Assembly (NCBI RefSeq): GCF_002165135.1
Contig: NZ_NFZQ01000017.1
Span: 22,212-86,211 of the forward strand
DNA: 64,000 nt
Source: Pseudomonas sp. SID14000
GTDB lineage: Bacteria; Pseudomonadota; Gammaproteobacteria; Pseudomonadales; Pseudomonadaceae
Direction: 5' to 3'
The position numbers and the translations under genes are program-made. Below the pieces are notes generated by a model. That model was not told the DNA's origin. It did no database searches and saw nothing but the letters and a program-made list of their open reading frames with translations. This document shows, piece after piece, positions 52,746 to 61,872 of the stretch. How positions within the stretch are numbered: position 1 is the first letter of the stretch; each line of letters begins with the position of its first letter.

Positions 52746-53507
52746 ATGAGCCTGCGCGCCGCGCTGTCGATCCTTGCGCTTTCGCTGCTGGCCGGCTGCG
52801 TGTCGGACGGCGCGGGCGACCCCCTGGCCAGCCGCCAGGGCAGGGCAGAGGCAGGGCGGGCCTATGTGCAACTTGGGTTGGGTTATTTGCAACAGGGTTT
52901 GACCGAACAGGCCAAGGCGCCGCTGGGCAAGGCCCTGGCCCTGGATGGCGATGATGCCGACGCGCACGCTGCCCTGGCGCTGGTGTTCCAGGCCGAAGGC
53001 GAGCCGGCGCTGGCCGAAACGCAGTTTCGCAGGGCGCTGCAGGCACGCAAGGGCGACACGCGAATTCGCAACAATTACGGCAGTTTCCTTTATGCTCAGG
53101 GGCGATTTGCCGAGGCCGAGCAGATGTTTCGCCTGGCCAGTGCCGATACCCTGTATCCTGAGCGCTCACGCGTGTACGAGAACCTGGGCCTGACCGCCCT
53201 GAAGCTCGAGCGCCGCGACCAGGCGCATGCGTATCTGCTGAAAGCTTTGCAACTCAACCAGCGGCAACCGAAAGCGTTGCTGGAAATGGCTGAGTTGTCC
53301 TACGAAAACAGGCATTATGTGCCGGCCCGGGACTACTACGATCGTTTCAGCCAGTTGAGCGACCATGATGCCCGTAGCCTGCTGCTGGGCAGCCGCCTTG
53401 CCCGGGTGTTCGACGAGCAGGGCACACTGGCCGAGCTGGGCCAGCAATTACAACGACTTTATCCCGGTACGCCGGAATATCAGCAATACCTGTCGGAGCA
53501 ACGATGA
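52746..53507 (+). CDS. pilF: type IV pilus biogenesis lipoprotein PilF (PilW)
   Basis: A 253-residue outer-membrane lipoprotein (lipobox LLAGC) made of TPR repeats. It is the pilotin for PilQ secretin assembly. TPR-type segments include GLGYLQQGLTEQAKAPLGKA and AYLLKALQLNQRQPKAL. It overlaps the next gene by four bases. It sits in the conserved rlmN - pilF - rodZ string. Confidence 0.92.
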   Translation: MSLRAALSILALSLLAGCVSDGAGDPLASRQGRAEAGRAYVQLGLGYLQQGLTEQAKAPLGKALALDGDDADAHAALALVFQAEGEPALAETQFRRALQARKGDTRIRNNYGSFLYAQGRFAEAEQMFRLASADTLYPERSRVYENLGLTALKLERRDQAHAYLLKALQLNQRQPKALLEMAELSYENRHYVPARDYYDRFSQLSDHDARSLLLGSRLARVFDEQGTLAELGQQLQRLYPGTPEYQQYLSEQR

Positions 53508-54553
53508 ACGCCGCGCATCCCGAAGTAGCAGTAGCGCCTGGCCAGAACCCCGGTGAGCTTTTGCGTCAGGCCCGTGAGAACCGGGGCTGGTCACAAGCCG
53601 AGGTGGCCCGCAAGCTCAACCTCACTGTCAGTTCGTTGAACCACGTGGAAACCGGCGCCTTCGACAAGCTGCCGGGGCATACCTTCGCCCGTGGTTATAT
53701 CCGCGCCTATGCCAAGCTGATGGACCTTGACCAGGCCGCCCTGGTGGAGGCCTTCGACCGTTACACCGGCACCCACGCCAAAGGCAGCGACGTGCACTCG
53801 CTGGGTCGTATCGAAGAGCCGGTACGCCTGTCGCACAACATCCTGCGTGGCGTCAGCCTGCTGCTGCTGGTGGCGGTGGTCGGCGGCGGCTTCGTCTGGT
53901 GGCAGGACCAGGGCAGCCTGCGTGGCAAGGACCTGGCCAAGATCGCCCTGGAGCACGTCGAAGTCGAAAGCGCCGACGGCACCACCCAGATTCACCCGCT
54001 CGATGAGCCTGAAGACCAAGCAGTTTCCGCTGGTCAGCAGCCCGAGAGCGCGCCGCTGCCGCTGGAGCAGGGCGCTGCCGAGCAGCCTGCCGCCACCGAA
54101 CAGGCACCGGCAAGCCCGGCACCTGCCGCTACCACTACCGCGGTGCCAGCACCGGCCCAGCAGGCGCCTGTGGCACCTGCCGCCAGCGCCCCTGCTGTCG
54201 CGCCTGCGCCGGTAGCACCGGTTGCCCCGGCCCCGGCGGCCGTTGCACCTGCTACGCCTGTAGCGGCCGTGGCAGCCGCCGAGCCTGTAGCGCCCGCCGT
54301 AGTGCCGGCGGGCAGCGCCAAGGTCGCCATCCAGTTCGTCGCCGATTGCTGGACCCAGGTCACCGACGGCAACGGCAAGGTGCTGTTCAGCGCCATCAAG
54401 CGCAAGGGGGACAACCTCGAGCTGACTGGCAAGCCGCCATTCTCGGTACGCCTGGGCTTCGCCCGTGGCGCCCAGGTCAGCTACAACGGCCAGGCCGTTG
54501 ATGTTGCCCCGTTCACCAGTGGCGAGACTGCTCGCCTGAAGTTGGGACAGTAA
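53504..54553 (+). CDS. rodZ: cell-shape protein RodZ
   Basis: A 349-residue protein with an N-terminal helix-turn-helix (LLRQAREN...VARKLNLTVSSLNHVE, residues 13-50), one transmembrane helix (about 121-138), a long Ala/Pro-rich periplasmic linker (about 175-275) and a C-terminal beta domain. RodZ links MreB to the elongation machinery. The linker is low-complexity and probably varies between strains. Confidence 0.9.
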   Translation: MNAAHPEVAVAPGQNPGELLRQARENRGWSQAEVARKLNLTVSSLNHVETGAFDKLPGHTFARGYIRAYAKLMDLDQAALVEAFDRYTGTHAKGSDVHSLGRIEEPVRLSHNILRGVSLLLLVAVVGGGFVWWQDQGSLRGKDLAKIALEHVEVESADGTTQIHPLDEPEDQAVSAGQQPESAPLPLEQGAAEQPAATEQAPASPAPAATTTAVPAPAQQAPVAPAASAPAVAPAPVAPVAPAPAAVAPATPVAAVAAAEPVAPAVVPAGSAKVAIQFVADCWTQVTDGNGKVLFSAIKRKGDNLELTGKPPFSVRLGFARGAQVSYNGQAVDVAPFTSGETARLKLGQ

Positions 54554-54556
54554 GTC

Positions 54557-55666
54557 ATGCACGGCGAATCTCCGATCAAACGTCGCGAATCCCGCAAAAT
54601 CTGGGTCGGCAATGTGCCGGTGGGTGGCGATGCCCCCATCGCGGTGCAGAGCATGACCAACACCGACACCAACGATGTGGCCGCCACCGTGGCGCAAATC
54701 CAGCGCCTGGTCGATGCCGGTGTGGACATCGTGCGCGTCTCGGTGCCGGACATGGACGCCGCCGAGGCGTTCGGCCGTATCAAGCAGCAGGTCAGCGTGC
54801 CGCTGGTTGCCGATATCCATTTCGACTACAAGATCGCCCTGCGTGTGGCCGAACTGGGCGTCGATTGCCTGCGTATCAACCCGGGCAACATCGGACGTGA
54901 AGACCGTGTGCGCGCGGTGGTCGATGCCGCCCGCGACCGGGGCATCCCGATCCGTATCGGCGTCAACGCCGGCTCCCTGGAAAAGGACCTGCAGAAGAAG
55001 TACGGCGAGCCGACCCCGGCGGCACTGGTCGAGTCGGCCCTGCGCCATGTCGAGCACCTCGACCGCCTGGACTTCCAGGACTTCAAGGTCAGCGTCAAGG
55101 CCTCCGATGTGTTCATGGCCGTCGAAGCCTACCGCCTGCTGGCCAAGCAGATCGTGCAGCCGCTGCACCTGGGCATCACCGAAGCCGGTGGCCTGCGTTC
55201 GGGGACGGTGAAATCCGCAGTCGGCCTCGGTATGCTGCTGGCCGAAGGCATTGGCGATACCATCCGTATCTCGCTGGCGGCCGACCCGGTCGAAGAAGTG
55301 AAAGTCGGCTACGACATCCTCAAGTCGCTGCACCTGCGTTCGCGCGGTATCAACTTCATCGCCTGCCCGAGCTGCTCGCGGCAGAACTTCGATGTGGTCA
55401 AGACCATGAACGAGCTGGAAGGGCGCCTGGAAGACCTGCTGGTGCCGCTGGACGTGGCGGTGATCGGTTGCGTGGTCAACGGCCCGGGCGAAGCCAAGGA
55501 GGCTCATGTCGGCCTGACTGGCGGTACGCCGAACCTGATCTACATCGACGGCAAGCCGGCGCAGAAACTGACCAACGACAACCTGGTCGATGAGCTGGAA
55601 AAACTCATCCGCCAGAAAGCGGCCGAAAAGGCCGAAGCCGACGCGGCGCTGATCGTCCGTGGCTGA
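54557..55666 (+). CDS. ispG: 4-hydroxy-3-methylbut-2-enyl-diphosphate synthase
   Basis: A 369-residue [4Fe-4S] enzyme of the MEP isoprenoid pathway. It has VAVQSMTNTDTNDV-type and DIHFDYKIAL segments, and the cluster cysteines in ACPSCSRQNFDV and VIGCVVNGPGEA. It starts 3 bp after rodZ. Confidence 0.97.
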   Translation: MHGESPIKRRESRKIWVGNVPVGGDAPIAVQSMTNTDTNDVAATVAQIQRLVDAGVDIVRVSVPDMDAAEAFGRIKQQVSVPLVADIHFDYKIALRVAELGVDCLRINPGNIGREDRVRAVVDAARDRGIPIRIGVNAGSLEKDLQKKYGEPTPAALVESALRHVEHLDRLDFQDFKVSVKASDVFMAVEAYRLLAKQIVQPLHLGITEAGGLRSGTVKSAVGLGMLLAEGIGDTIRISLAADPVEEVKVGYDILKSLHLRSRGINFIACPSCSRQNFDVVKTMNELEGRLEDLLVPLDVAVIGCVVNGPGEAKEAHVGLTGGTPNLIYIDGKPAQKLTNDNLVDELEKLIRQKAAEKAEADAALIVRG

Positions 55667-55691
55667 CACACAGAATTCGTAAGGACTTTTC

Positions 55692-56981
55692 GTGAGCAAA
55701 TCGCTGCAAGCCATCCGTGGCATGAACGACATCCTGCCAGAACAGTCGCCGCTGTGGCGCTACTTCGAAGGCACCGTGGCCGGCCTGCTGGACACCTACG
55801 GGTACAGCCAGATCCGCACGCCGATCGTCGAGTTCACCGAGCTGTTCAAGCGCTCCATCGGTGAAGTGACCGACATCGTCGAAAAAGAGATGTATACCTT
55901 CGAGGATCGTAACGGCGATTCGCTGACCCTGCGCCCCGAAGGCACCGCCGCCTGCGTGCGTGCCGTGCTCGAGCATGGCATCACCGGTAACGGCCAGGTG
56001 CAGAAACTGTGGTACATCGGCCAGATGTTCCGCCACGAGCGCCCGCAGAAGGGCCGCTACCGCCAGTTCCACCAGATTGGCGTGGAAGTGTTCAACCTGG
56101 ATGGCCCGGACATCGACGCCGAGCTGATCATGCTGACCTGGCGCCTGTGGGGTCTGCTGGGCATCCAGGATGCGGTCAAGCTGGAACTCAACAGCCTGGG
56201 CACCAGCGAAGCCCGTGCGCGCTACCGTGATGCGCTGGTCGAGTTCCTCTCGGCGCGCCTGGAGCAACTGGACGAAGACAGCCAGCGCCGCCTGAAGAGC
56301 AACCCGCTGCGCATCCTCGACAGCAAGGACCAGAACACCCAGGCGGTGCTGGTCGGCGCGCCGAAGCTGGAAGACTACCTGGACGAAGAATCGCGCGTGC
56401 ACTTCGAGGGCCTCAAGGCCCGCCTGGACGCTGCCGGCATCCCGTTCGTGATCAATACCAAGCTGGTGCGTGGCCTGGACTACTACAGCAAGACCGTGTT
56501 CGAGTGGGTCACCGACAAGCTCGGCGCCCAGGGCACTGTCTGCGCCGGTGGCCGCTACGACGGCCTGGTCGAGCAGATGGGCGGCAAGCCGACCCCGGGC
56601 GTCGGTTTCGCCATGGGCATCGAGCGCCTGATCCTGCTGTTGGAAACCCTGGGCAAGGTGCCCGAGTCCATCAGCCGCCAGATCGATGTCTACCTGTGCG
56701 CCTTTGGCGAACAGGCGGAGCTGGCCGGCCTGCGCCTCTCCGAAGGCTTGCGCGACCGCCTGCCGGGCCTGCGCCTGGCTGTCAACGCCGGTGGTGGCAG
56801 CTTCAAGAGCCAGTTCAAGAAAGCCGACAAGAGCGGCGCGCTGTTTGCCCTGATCCTCGGCGATGACGAGCTGGCCAAGCAAGAGATCGGCTTCAAGCCC
56901 CTGCGTGGTCAGGGCGAACAACAGAACATTGCCTGGGATGCTCTGGCTGAGCACCTGGAAACCGCGATCGCGCAGGCGTAA
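55692..56981 (+). CDS. hisS: histidyl-tRNA synthetase
   Basis: A 429-residue class II synthetase. Motif 1 lies around SQIRTPIVEFTELFKRSIG, motif 2 at GQMFRHERPQKGRYRQF and motif 3 at GVGFAMGIERLI. The C-terminal anticodon-binding domain starts at about 330. 'gtaaggac' precedes a GTG start. Confidence 0.97.
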   Translation: MSKSLQAIRGMNDILPEQSPLWRYFEGTVAGLLDTYGYSQIRTPIVEFTELFKRSIGEVTDIVEKEMYTFEDRNGDSLTLRPEGTAACVRAVLEHGITGNGQVQKLWYIGQMFRHERPQKGRYRQFHQIGVEVFNLDGPDIDAELIMLTWRLWGLLGIQDAVKLELNSLGTSEARARYRDALVEFLSARLEQLDEDSQRRLKSNPLRILDSKDQNTQAVLVGAPKLEDYLDEESRVHFEGLKARLDAAGIPFVINTKLVRGLDYYSKTVFEWVTDKLGAQGTVCAGGRYDGLVEQMGGKPTPGVGFAMGIERLILLLETLGKVPESISRQIDVYLCAFGEQAELAGLRLSEGLRDRLPGLRLAVNAGGGSFKSQFKKADKSGALFALILGDDELAKQEIGFKPLRGQGEQQNIAWDALAEHLETAIAQA

Positions 56982-57020
56982 CGCGGTTCAACAAGCGAAT
57001 AGGCGAAAAGGAGTATTGGG

Positions 57021-57659
57021 GTGTCGAGTACCGATGATGAACTGGCAGGGGTCAAGGACTGGTGGAACCGCAACGGCAAGCCGCTGCTGACCGGTGCCCT
57101 GCTGGCTGGCGTGGTGGTGTTGGGCTGGAATACCTGGCACAAGTACCAGAACAATCAGTCGCAAGGTGCCTCGCAGCTGTACCAGGCCTTGCTGGAGACC
57201 AGCCTGACGCCGACTGGCCAGCCTGACGCGACCAAGGTCGCGGAACTGGCCGGCAAGCTCAAGAGCGAGTTCGGCGGTACCGCCTACGCCCAGTACGGTA
57301 GCCTGTTCGTAGCCAAGGTTGCGGTCGAGAGCGGCAAGCTCGACGACGCTGCTGCCGAGCTGAAGAGCGTGCTGGACAAACCTGCCGATACCACCCTGGG
57401 CGAAATTTCGCGCCAGCGCCTGGCACGTGTGCTGGCCGCCCAGAACAAGGCCGAGGACGCCCTCAAGCTGCTCGACGGCGACGCCGACAAAGCCTTCCTG
57501 GCCAGCCGCGAAGAGTTGAAAGGTGACCTGCTGGTACAACTGGGGCGCGCCGATGACGCGCACAGCGCTTACGAGAAAGCCAAGGCTGCGCTGTCCGATG
57601 AGGCGGCGGTCGGTGGCCTGCAATTGAAGCTGGATGACTTGGCCAAAGGGGACGCGTAA
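57021..57659 (+). CDS. YfgM-type tetratricopeptide membrane protein
   Basis: A 212-residue protein with one N-terminal transmembrane helix (about 21-39) and periplasmic TPR-like helices. In E. coli YfgM pairs with PpiD at the SecYEG exit and is encoded next to bamB, as here. The start is a GTG behind 'aaggag'. Confidence 0.88.
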   Translation: MSSTDDELAGVKDWWNRNGKPLLTGALLAGVVVLGWNTWHKYQNNQSQGASQLYQALLETSLTPTGQPDATKVAELAGKLKSEFGGTAYAQYGSLFVAKVAVESGKLDDAAAELKSVLDKPADTTLGEISRQRLARVLAAQNKAEDALKLLDGDADKAFLASREELKGDLLVQLGRADDAHSAYEKAKAALSDEAAVGGLQLKLDDLAKGDA

Positions 57660-58802
57660 GTGATCGGTTGGAAACATGCAGCAGTGCTGACCCTGGCCGT
57701 ACTGGCCGCAGGTTGCAGCAGCAACAGCAAGAAGGAACTGCCCCCGGCCGAGCTGACCAAGTTCACCGAGGAAGTGGTGCTGAAGAAGCAGTGGAGCCGT
57801 TCGATCGGTGATGGCCAGGGCGAGACCTACAACACCCTGGTGCCGGCCATCGAAAACGACCGTATCTATGCTTCCGACGTCAACGGCGAAGTCTTCGCAC
57901 TCGACCGCATCAACGGCGACGTGGTGTGGAAGAAGGACCTCGAGCTGCCGGTATCCGGCGCTGTCGGCGTGGGCTACGGCCTGGTCATGATCGGCACCCT
58001 CAAGGGTGAAGTCATCGCCCTGGACTCCAGCACTGGTGAGGAGCGCTGGCGCTCCCGCGTGACCAGCGAAGTGCTGGCCCCGCCTGCCAACAACGGTGAC
58101 GTGGTTGTGGTGCAGACCCAGGACGACCGCCTGATCGGCCTGGATGCCGCCACTGGCGACCGCCGCTGGATCTACGAAAACACCCCGGCCGTGCTGACCC
58201 TGCGTGGTACCGGCGCACCGATCGCCACCAATCGCCTGGCCGTCGCCGGCCTGTCCACCGGTAAGGTGGTGGCGGTGGACATCAACAACGGCGTGCCGGT
58301 GTGGGAAAGCCGTGTGGCGATTCCGCAGGGCCGTTCCGAGCTGGACCGTGTGGTCGATATCGACGGCGGTCTTCTGCTGTCGGGTGGTACCCTGTACGTC
58401 AGTACCTACCAGGGCCGCGTCGCGGGCCTGGACCTGGAAAGCGGCCGTGTGCTGTGGCAGCGCGATGCCTCCAGCTATGTGGGTGTCGCCCAAGGCTTCG
58501 GCAACGTCTACGTCAGCGAAGCTTCGGGTACTGTCGAAAGCGTCGACGAGCGCTCGTCCAGCGCCCTGTGGACCAACGACACCATGGCTCGCCGCCAGCT
58601 GACTGCACCTGAGGTGTTCTCCAGCTACGTGGCGGTGGGTGACTTCGAGGGTTACCTGCACCTGCTGAGCCAGGTCGATGGCCGTTTCGTCGGCCGTGAA
58701 CGTATCGACAGCGATGGCCTGCGTGCCCGCCCACTTGTGGTCGGCGACACCATCTACGTCTTCGGCAACAGCGGCAAGCTCGAGGCACTGACCATCCGCT
58801 GA
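57660..58802 (+). CDS. bamB: outer-membrane assembly lipoprotein BamB
   Basis: A 380-residue lipoprotein (lipobox LAAGC, cysteine near residue 19) with an eight-bladed WD/PQQ-like beta propeller: repeats such as VFALDRINGDVVWKKDL, VIALDSSTGEERWRSRV and GLDAATGDRRWIYEN. It is part of the BAM complex that inserts outer-membrane proteins. The GTG start directly follows the stop of the preceding gene. Confidence 0.96.
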   Translation: MIGWKHAAVLTLAVLAAGCSSNSKKELPPAELTKFTEEVVLKKQWSRSIGDGQGETYNTLVPAIENDRIYASDVNGEVFALDRINGDVVWKKDLELPVSGAVGVGYGLVMIGTLKGEVIALDSSTGEERWRSRVTSEVLAPPANNGDVVVVQTQDDRLIGLDAATGDRRWIYENTPAVLTLRGTGAPIATNRLAVAGLSTGKVVAVDINNGVPVWESRVAIPQGRSELDRVVDIDGGLLLSGGTLYVSTYQGRVAGLDLESGRVLWQRDASSYVGVAQGFGNVYVSEASGTVESVDERSSSALWTNDTMARRQLTAPEVFSSYVAVGDFEGYLHLLSQVDGRFVGRERIDSDGLRARPLVVGDTIYVFGNSGKLEALTIR

Positions 58803-58863
58803 AGCTATGCTTGAAGCCTTGGCGGGCTTCAGGCCGCGGCGCAGGACACGCCGCCCGAACTCC

Positions 58864-58887
58864 GGCCGCTGCCTTGCAGCGGCCTTT
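58864..58887 (+). terminator. hairpin between bamB and der
   Basis: GGCCGCTGC-ctt-GCAGCGGCC with TTT after it is a perfect 9-bp stem. It could partly end transcription before der. Confidence 0.5.
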
Positions 58888-58919
58888 GCATTTTCAAGAA
58901 TTCAAGAGTGGAGAGCCGA

Positions 58920-60383
58920 ATGGTTCCCGTAATCGCCCTGGTGGGCCGCCCGAACGTCGGCAAATCCACCATGTTCAACCGCCTGACCAAGACCCGCGAT
59001 GCCATCGTCGGTGACCTGTCGGGCCTGACCCGTGACCGCCAGTATGGTGATGCCACCTGGCAGGGTCGTTCCTTCATCCTGATCGACACCGGCGGTATCA
59101 CCGGTGACGAAGTGGGCATGGACGAGAAAATGGCCGAGCAGTCGCTCATGGCCATCGAAGAAGCCGACTATGTACTGTTCCTGGTCGATGCCCGCGCCGG
59201 CATGACCGCCGCCGACCAGATGATCGCCGAGCACCTGCGCAAGCGGAACAAGGAAGCGATCCTGGTTGCCAACAAGATCGACAACATCGACGCCGACGTC
59301 GCCCGCGCCGAGTTCTCGCCGCTGGGCATGGGCAACGCCATCCCGGTGGCCGGCTCCCAGGGCCGTGGCATCAACGCGCTGATGGAGGCCGTGCTCGGCC
59401 ACCTGCCGCGCGACCAGGTCGAGGAAGCGCTGGACGCCGAAGTCGCCGAAGGCGAAGAAGCGGTGCGCATCCCGGGCCCGAGCGAGAAGGATGGCATCAA
59501 GATTGCCATCATCGGCCGCCCCAACGTCGGCAAGTCGACTCTGGTCAACCGCATGCTTGGCGAAGAGCGCGTGGTGGTGTACGACCAGCCGGGCACCACC
59601 CGCGACAGTATCTATATTCCGTTCGAGCGCGATAACGAGAAGTACACCTTTATCGACACCGCTGGCGTGCGCAAGCGCGGCAAGATCCACGAGGAAGTCG
59701 AGAAGTTCTCGGTGGTGAAGACGCTGCAGGCGATCAAGGACGCTAACGTGGTGATCTTCGTCATGGACGCCCGCGAAGGCGTGGTGGACCACGACCTGAA
59801 CCTGCTGGGCTTCGCCCTAGAAGCCGGCCGCGCCATCGTCATCGCCCTGAACAAGTGGGACGGCATGGAGCCGGGCGAGCGTGACTACGTGAAGACCGAG
59901 CTGGAGCGCCGGCTGTTCTTCGTCGATTTCGCCGACATCCACTTCATCTCCGCCCTGCACGGCACCGGCGTGGGCCACCTGTACAAGTCGGTGCAGGCCG
60001 CGTTCAAGTCGGCGGTAACCCGCTGGCCAACCAGCCGCCTGACGCAAATCCTCGAAGATGCCGTGAGCGAGCACCAGCCGCCGCTGGTCAACGGCCGCCG
60101 CATCAAGCTGCGCTATGCCCACCTCGGCGGTGCCAACCCGCCGCTGATCGTGATCCACGGCAACCAGACCGACAAGATTCCGAAGTCGTACTCGCGTTAC
60201 CTGGAGAACACTTACCGCCGCGTGCTGAAGCTGGTCGGTACGCCGATCCGCATCGAGTACAAGGGCGGTGAGAACCCGTACGAGGGCAAGAAGAACACCC
60301 TCACCGATCGCCAGGTCAACAAGAAGCGTCGCCTGATGTCGCACCATAAGAAGGCCGAGAAGAAGCGTCGCGACAAGCGCTGA
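58920..60383 (+). CDS. der: ribosome assembly GTPase Der
   Basis: A 487-residue protein with two tandem GTPase domains (GRPNVGKST near residues 9-17 and again near 205) and a C-terminal KH-like domain. It is needed for 50S subunit maturation. The second domain has DQPGTTRDSIY and NKWDGM. The tail is rich in Lys and Arg. ATG 58920 is chosen; an earlier in-frame GTG lies 12 bp upstream. Confidence 0.97.
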   Translation: MVPVIALVGRPNVGKSTMFNRLTKTRDAIVGDLSGLTRDRQYGDATWQGRSFILIDTGGITGDEVGMDEKMAEQSLMAIEEADYVLFLVDARAGMTAADQMIAEHLRKRNKEAILVANKIDNIDADVARAEFSPLGMGNAIPVAGSQGRGINALMEAVLGHLPRDQVEEALDAEVAEGEEAVRIPGPSEKDGIKIAIIGRPNVGKSTLVNRMLGEERVVVYDQPGTTRDSIYIPFERDNEKYTFIDTAGVRKRGKIHEEVEKFSVVKTLQAIKDANVVIFVMDAREGVVDHDLNLLGFALEAGRAIVIALNKWDGMEPGERDYVKTELERRLFFVDFADIHFISALHGTGVGHLYKSVQAAFKSAVTRWPTSRLTQILEDAVSEHQPPLVNGRRIKLRYAHLGGANPPLIVIHGNQTDKIPKSYSRYLENTYRRVLKLVGTPIRIEYKGGENPYEGKKNTLTDRQVNKKRRLMSHHKKAEKKRRDKR

Positions 60384-60395
60384 TTCCGCGTCGAC

Positions 60396-60485
60396 TTCTT
60401 CGCGGGTGAACCCGATTCTACAGGTCCCCACAGTTTTCGTATTCTGTGAGTACCTGTGGGAGCGGGTTTACCCGCGAAGAGGCCC
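60396..60485. repeat. REP pair (inverted)
   Basis: 'cttcttcgcgggtgaacccg' faces 'cctgtgggagcgggtttacccgcgaagagg'. It lies downstream of der. The 295-bp gap to the Rhs gene holds this and the repeat copy at 60524-60551. Confidence 0.88.
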
Positions 60486-60523
60486 TTGAACCAGTATAAC
60501 TTCCACCATCTTCAATCCTCCCC

Positions 60524-60551
60524 CGACAGCTCGATTCGCTATGCTCGAGCT
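60524..60551 (+). repeat. upstream copy of direct repeat bracketing the Rhs cassette
   Basis: 'cgacagctcgattcgctatg' and the next 8 bases match 61807-61834 with few changes; the core GCTCGAT[T/C]CGCTATGCTCG is 18 of 19 identical. The downstream copy sits in the promoter region of the aminotransferase gene, so this is a duplicated piece of host promoter sequence. Confidence 0.65.
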
Positions 60552-60678
60552 CTTCTTCTATTGCCTCATCACGCCCATAGGCAGGGGCTGCTGGTCCTGC
60601 CTGGTAAAAATGCTAGTTGTCCGTTGCTGTAGTCTTTGAAAGACTTGGATTAAGTTGTCTGTCAATCAGGGGCTAAGT

Positions 60679-61701
60679 ATGGAACTTCAGCGTAAAGCTT
60701 TGAGGCTGTTTTATTGTGATCGTAATGTGCATGCGATCCTTCGTGATCAAGGTAGTGGTACTGTTTTTCGGGTCGGAGGGCAATTATTGGCCGAGTCGAG
60801 GAACAGTGCTGTAGATAGCATTGCCCTATTATCGGTTGATAACTCTGGCTCTGTAGTTGGCGTGGCGCATGAGAGTGGTCGGGAGACGTTTGATTATACC
60901 GCTTATGGCCATTGTTCCTCCCTTTCTTCGGGGCGCTCCTCGCTAGGGTTCAATGGTGAGTATTATGATGATTTTCTTCAAGGGTACATGCTGGGGAATG
61001 GCTACAGATTATTTAATGGTATGAGATTCAACTCCCCGGACAGTTTTGCGCCTTTCAGAGTCTTGAATGCATATGGTTACTGCGATGGGGATCCCGTTAA
61101 TTATTCCGACCCTAGTGGACACGCCCCCTGGTGGCCTCCTACCCGCAAATCTTATTTCGAAATGAGGGGCGTGGTCAGGAAAGCTATGGATTTGGCCGAT
61201 AGAATGGACAAGAAGGGGTGGAAATCCTTTGATCCGCTTTTATCTCCCACTGACGTTAATAGAAAGATCGAAACCAGTATGAGAGCCATTCAGGATATCG
61301 GAGGTCAGCTGGAACTCGTACGGCTGAAAAAAGGGAGTCGCGCGTTTTCTGCGCTTTCCTCCAAATATAATGTGGAGAAAGTGGCAGCTAATTTTAGTCG
61401 CTCGGTGGAGAGCTACAAGACCAGGGTGAATGAACTTAAGTATCAGCATTCAATTGATTATCGTGAATTTGTAAAGCGCGCCACGCACAACGGGCCGATT
61501 AACTCGAAAATTTTATTGCTCCAAAAAAAAGTGCAAGAGGAGAAACAACAAATGGTGCGTGGAAACAAATTCGACAGTGATCTATCGGACGTTAAGCTTA
61601 GACAGGTCGAGGCGGAGCGGGCTCGTCGTAATGCACCCTACACAACCCAAATTAATGTTTTAGAGCAGCAAATTTCCAAGTTGCGCTCACAACTGTGGTG
61701 A
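60679..61701 (+). CDS. short orphan Rhs-core protein
   Basis: A 340-residue protein. Residues 1-146 are Rhs core: LGFNGEYYDDFLQGYMLGNGYR, FNSPDSFAPF and the boundary GDPVNYSDPSGHAPWW. The remaining 190 residues are strongly charged and helical, with probable coiled coils (about 250-340: KILLLQKKVQEEKQQM, INVLEQQISKLRSQLW). I recognise no enzymatic motif in the C-terminus. The gene is AT-richer than its neighbours, has no N-terminal delivery region, and no immunity gene is visible. ATG 60679 behind 'aggggc' is preferred to a TTG at 60655. Confidence 0.65.
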   Translation: MELQRKALRLFYCDRNVHAILRDQGSGTVFRVGGQLLAESRNSAVDSIALLSVDNSGSVVGVAHESGRETFDYTAYGHCSSLSSGRSSLGFNGEYYDDFLQGYMLGNGYRLFNGMRFNSPDSFAPFRVLNAYGYCDGDPVNYSDPSGHAPWWPPTRKSYFEMRGVVRKAMDLADRMDKKGWKSFDPLLSPTDVNRKIETSMRAIQDIGGQLELVRLKKGSRAFSALSSKYNVEKVAANFSRSVESYKTRVNELKYQHSIDYREFVKRATHNGPINSKILLLQKKVQEEKQQMVRGNKFDSDLSDVKLRQVEAERARRNAPYTTQINVLEQQISKLRSQLW

Positions 61702-61806
61702 GTTTGAAACGAGGTAATTAGGTATACGAGTATCCCAGTTGCGAAGACCCTTTCCCATCTGCTCAGGCGCCGAAACCCGTTGCTGTTGAGGCGCTCTGCT
61801 TTTTCC

Positions 61807-61834
61807 TGACCGCTCGATCCGCTATGCTCGGACT
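61807..61834 (+). repeat. downstream copy of direct repeat bracketing the Rhs cassette
   Basis: 'tgaccgctcgatccgctatg' continues with 'ctcggact'. It is the partner of 60524-60551. TATGCT inside it may be the -10 box of the aminotransferase gene. Confidence 0.65.
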
Positions 61835-61872
61835 CCACCCCGTGCCGGATACCCCCCAGGAAAGAGGGCTCC

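Noticed and set aside
51094..55732. Two minus-strand open frames of about 700 codons (51094-53169 and 53591-55732)
   Set aside because: They lie opposite ndk, rlmN, pilF, rodZ and ispG, all with clear family motifs, and have no recognisable domains of their own.
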